From Brasenia schreberi (taxonomy: Eukaryota; Streptophyta; Magnoliopsida; Nymphaeales; Cabombaceae), in contig JAYKKT010000037.1 of assembly GCA_036023115.1 (NCBI GenBank), positions 3,816,001 to 3,880,000 of the forward strand: DNA of 64,000 bases, written 5' to 3'. This document shows positions 61,560 to 64,000 of the stretch, piece by piece. The notes under the pieces were generated by a model, which had not been told where the DNA came from, made no database searches, and worked only from the letters and a program-made list of their open reading frames with translations. Numbering within the stretch: position 1 is the stretch's first letter; every line of letters starts with the position of its first letter. Position numbers and translations under genes: made by a program.

Positions 61560-61785
61560 TAAATACTTAAAAAAACTCAAACATCTCAACCATCCAATTA
61601 ACAAGATTGACAGTTGAGATCTTTAATTTAAAAGTGAAGAAGTACTTTAAGTATTTTTTCTTATGTATTTGTTGTACTTAGAACTTTTAACTTTTTCGAC
61701 TTAAAGATTTTAATCACCGATCTTATTGATCAAACAATTGAGATCCTTAAGTATATTTAAGCACGAATGAGTGCGCATGGATTAA
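61560..61785. mobile_element. MITE-like foldback, degenerate
   Basis: The left side (TTAAATACTTAAAAAAACTC, ATCTCAACCATCCAATTAA, AAGAT) is mirrored on the right by the complement (GATCTTATTGATCAA, CAATTGAGATCCTTAAGTAT, TTTAAGC). Arms are about 60 bp with many mismatches. No coding capacity. Confidence 0.6.
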
Positions 61786-61791
61786 CCTCTT

Positions 61792-61835
<44 letters not shown>

Positions 61836-62063
61836 GGCATATTCTAGCATACTTAGGTGCTAGCAGATCCAAATAAATCATAATTATCCAATCTTTGATG
61901 ATGAATGATTGAAATTCGAATTTAAAAACAAAAAGTATCCTATATAGATAAAATACATATATATTTTTTTAATTTTTAAATATAAATTTTAACCATCAAT
62001 CATCAAAGATAAGATGATTGAGATTTGTTTGAATTTGTTAGTACCTAAGTATGCTAGCATACC
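61836..62063. mobile_element. MITE-like element with about 95-bp inverted repeats
   Basis: The left arm has CTAGCATACTTAGGTGCTAG, CAAATAAATC and ATCTTTGATGATGAATGATT. The right arm, reversed, has CTAGCATACTTAGGTACTAA, CAAACAAATCTC and ATCTTTGATGATTGATGGTT. Only about 40 bases separate the arms, so a transcript would fold into a long hairpin. It abuts a (TA)n tract, so a target duplication cannot be read. Confidence 0.82.
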
Positions 62064-62592
62064 CATTTCTATCCATATGTATTTGTGTGTGTAACGACAA
62101 AACATGCGTAATACAATAAATTCACAATTTTTGACACCCTTGATGCATTGGACATATACATCACAACCTTAAGGCTCGATTTGTATAATAATAAACAAAT
62201 GAAAACAATAATGCGTTTTTAACTAGGAGACATGTCCGCTTAAAAAAAACAAACTTGGGGACATGTGCACGCGAATGCACATGCACAGAGTAAGTACAAA
62301 ATAGCTTGATCCTTGCACGGAAAGAAGGCAAAGGCCGGGTGCTGAATTTGCAACTTCTTCAACTGCGATCCTTTAGAACCGGCCCACAGAGTCCTTAAGT
62401 AGAGGACTCCAGTCCACATCTAGGTACTATTTCAGGATGCTAAACATAGGGTTGACAATATTGATGCAACCCGTGCAACCCTAACCTGAGTGCCTGGGGA
62501 ATACCCAACCCAATCAGGTTCTGGTTCGGTATATATATATAAAGACACACATATGGTTATATATATATATATGTGTGTGTGTATGCACGAGC

Positions 62593-62634
<42 letters not shown>

Positions 62635-63687
62635 GTGTGGCGGGGGGATTTTAGATGTTGAATTTTCAACATTTAACAATTTAACCTCAAAATTTGTCCA
62701 TTGTTTGGAATAGATTAAGGTTTTAATGTAAAATACTTTTAATTTTATGAATTATATTGGATTTAGAGTTTGGACATAATGTGCCCCTATTTGCCCCTTA
62801 CACATAAGAAAAAGAAACCCAAACCCGTATCTGCCTCATTAGGTAACACGGCAATTCTTAGGTACAAAATTGAGGTTGGGGTATTGATATACCTAGACAT
62901 GTCTAGTTTCAGGTAAACTGGAATCGACAGGGTTGCGGTTTGAGTAAACGATTGGTAGTTTTATTAAAAACATTTAATATTTATAGAAAAAGTTTAAAAG
63001 AAAAGACCAGAACCTGTGTTTTGAAACCACCGGTTCCGGTTTGGTTCCAGATCCACTTTTATAAAAGGTGAAATTGGAACCAAAACAGGTGATCCCCAAT
63101 TCCGAGGATGGTCCCAGTTCAAGTTTCACATGTTCTGGGTTCATTCAGTTCCTCACCTATTTCTGTTCGTTTGGAACAGCCAATTAGGAACCGGCCATGT
63201 TTAGGTATACCTGTTCCCCAACCCACCGATTGCCATCACCTTGGGCTATCCTTCCACTGGCATTGAGTATGAACTATGGGATGGAATTCCTCGTCAGATA
63301 TGCATGATAAAATTAATTGATGCAATATATATTAGGGTATCAAATCGTCTTCTTCGAATAGGTATGAGTATATTTATCGTTCTTATTAATTACTACTTGC
63401 AAATTTATAATGTTTCAATAATTAAACGGTCACCCTTAATTTTCAACCACTACCAAAATTATCATTATTTTAGATTATCTTCTAGAGTTTGTGTTAGGCA
63501 ACAGCTGGAAGTACACACGCATCATAAATAGGAATAGATGCCCTAAATAGGGGTCTCTTTTGGTGCTTCGGGTTATGTTTGTGTTGTGTCATTTCACATT
63601 CGTGTCATAATAGGTGAATGCAAACACTGCGGCTTGCTTTTTGCCACGAACCTAGACTTATCAGGTTCAGGTTGTGCACAAGGTTAG
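62064..63687. other. Intergenic with short TA tracts
   Basis: TA/TG tracts occur near 62530-62632 and a small hairpin GAGTCCT...AGGACTC at about 62389-62409. No gene is recognised; the + strand frame 63241-63531 has no domain. Confidence 0.35.
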
Positions 63688-63812
63688 TTTTTTTTATGGG
63701 TGGGTTACAAGGGGAGACCGAAGCCTAACACCCACACCGATATATGCTCCCTCTAAGAGTCGAACTCTAGCAGCAACAACGCTAGAGTGCTCTACCATTG
63801 AGCTAACACCCT
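63688..63812 (-). mobile_element. tRNA-derived SINE, family 1, best copy
   Basis: On the minus strand it begins GGTGTTAGCTCAATGGTAG (A box TAGCTCAATGG), continues AGCACTCTAGCG, has the B-box-like AGAGTTCGACTCTTAG, then GTGTTAGGCTTCGGTCTCCC and ends in A8 (T8 at 63688-63695 on the + strand). Head, body and A tail define a SINE. The copy at 6834-6951 shares the head-to-tail order. Confidence 0.8.
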
Positions 63813-63835
63813 CTGTAGCACCTAGTTTAGGGTAT

Positions 63836-63838
<3 letters not shown>

Positions 63839-63911
<73 letters not shown>

Positions 63912-64000
63912 TATATACATATGTATGTATGTATGTATGTATATATATATACATATGTATGTATATATACATATGTATGTATATATACATATGTATGTAT
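63839..64000. repeat. (TA)n then (TGTA)n microsatellite with higher-order pattern
   Basis: A TA run of about 46 bases is followed by TGTA repeats interspersed with TATATACATA blocks. The block ATATATACATATGTATGT recurs several times, giving a higher-order repeat that continues past the window end. Confidence 0.93.

Noticed and set aside
63688..63812. Considered as a real tRNA gene because of good A and B boxes
   Set aside because: The acceptor stem does not close and it carries a SINE body and A tail shared with another copy.

Overview
This is nuclear DNA from a flowering plant. The evidence is GT-AG introns, an IDM2/IDM3-type alpha-crystallin gene, a conserved plant coiled-coil gene, plant-type RTE LINEs, Copia and Ty3/gypsy elements, hAT and Mutator elements, tRNA-derived SINEs and long (TA)n, (GA)n and (CA)n microsatellites. 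I cannot name the species. No plasmid, prokaryotic or organellar features were seen.

Only two host loci are well supported. The first (1005-4119, + strand) is a two-exon, 117-codon coiled-coil gene. It has an in-frame TAG at codon 25, and a 5'-truncated RTE LINE with a perfect 15-bp target duplication lies in its intron. The second (15833-17805, + strand) is an intact two-exon gene for a 410-aa protein with a C-terminal alpha-crystallin (HSP20-like) domain of the IDM2/IDM3 family, linked to active DNA demethylation in Arabidopsis. A candidate 5' exon at about 7480-7741 would give it a large 5' intron filled by an RTE, a Ty3/gypsy element and a hAT.

The rest is mostly mobile DNA. 2.7-9.5 kb: three RTE insertions, SINEs and an LTR-like fragment. 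9.8-14.4 kb: a Ty3/gypsy element on the - strand, split in its integrase by an 890-bp hAT-like element with an exact 8-bp target duplication. 18.3-23.1 kb: a complete but decayed Copia element on the - strand. 23.3-25.8 kb: a longer RTE on the - strand. 26-31 kb: microsatellites and unassigned sequence. 31.6-35.4 kb: remains of a MuDR-type Mutator element with a GRF-like zinc-finger remnant. 36.9-47.9 kb: an L1-type LINE on the - strand broken by two related Copia elements in opposite orientations. 48-51.3 kb: SINEs and a 1.5-kb hAT-like element. 55.4-60.3 kb: a 4.9-kb Mutator-like element with terminal inverted repeats and a near-perfect 9-bp target duplication. It carries FAR1/MULE- and OTU-like remnants on one strand and a plant mobile domain (PMD) remnant on the other. 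61.5-62.1 kb: two MITE-like foldbacks. The window ends in a SINE followed by a (TA)n/(TGTA)n microsatellite.

The locus is best read as a history of nested insertions around one functional gene. All transposon coding regions I read contain stops or deletions. The most unusual items are the PMD/OTU Mutator element, the L1 holding two Copia insertions, a 35-bp stem-forming repeat array next to a Copia polypurine tract, leader minisatellites shared by two Copia copies, and a dispersed repeat that repeatedly sits beside dinucleotide microsatellites. All alignments were done by eye, so boundaries are approximate unless a target duplication fixes them.
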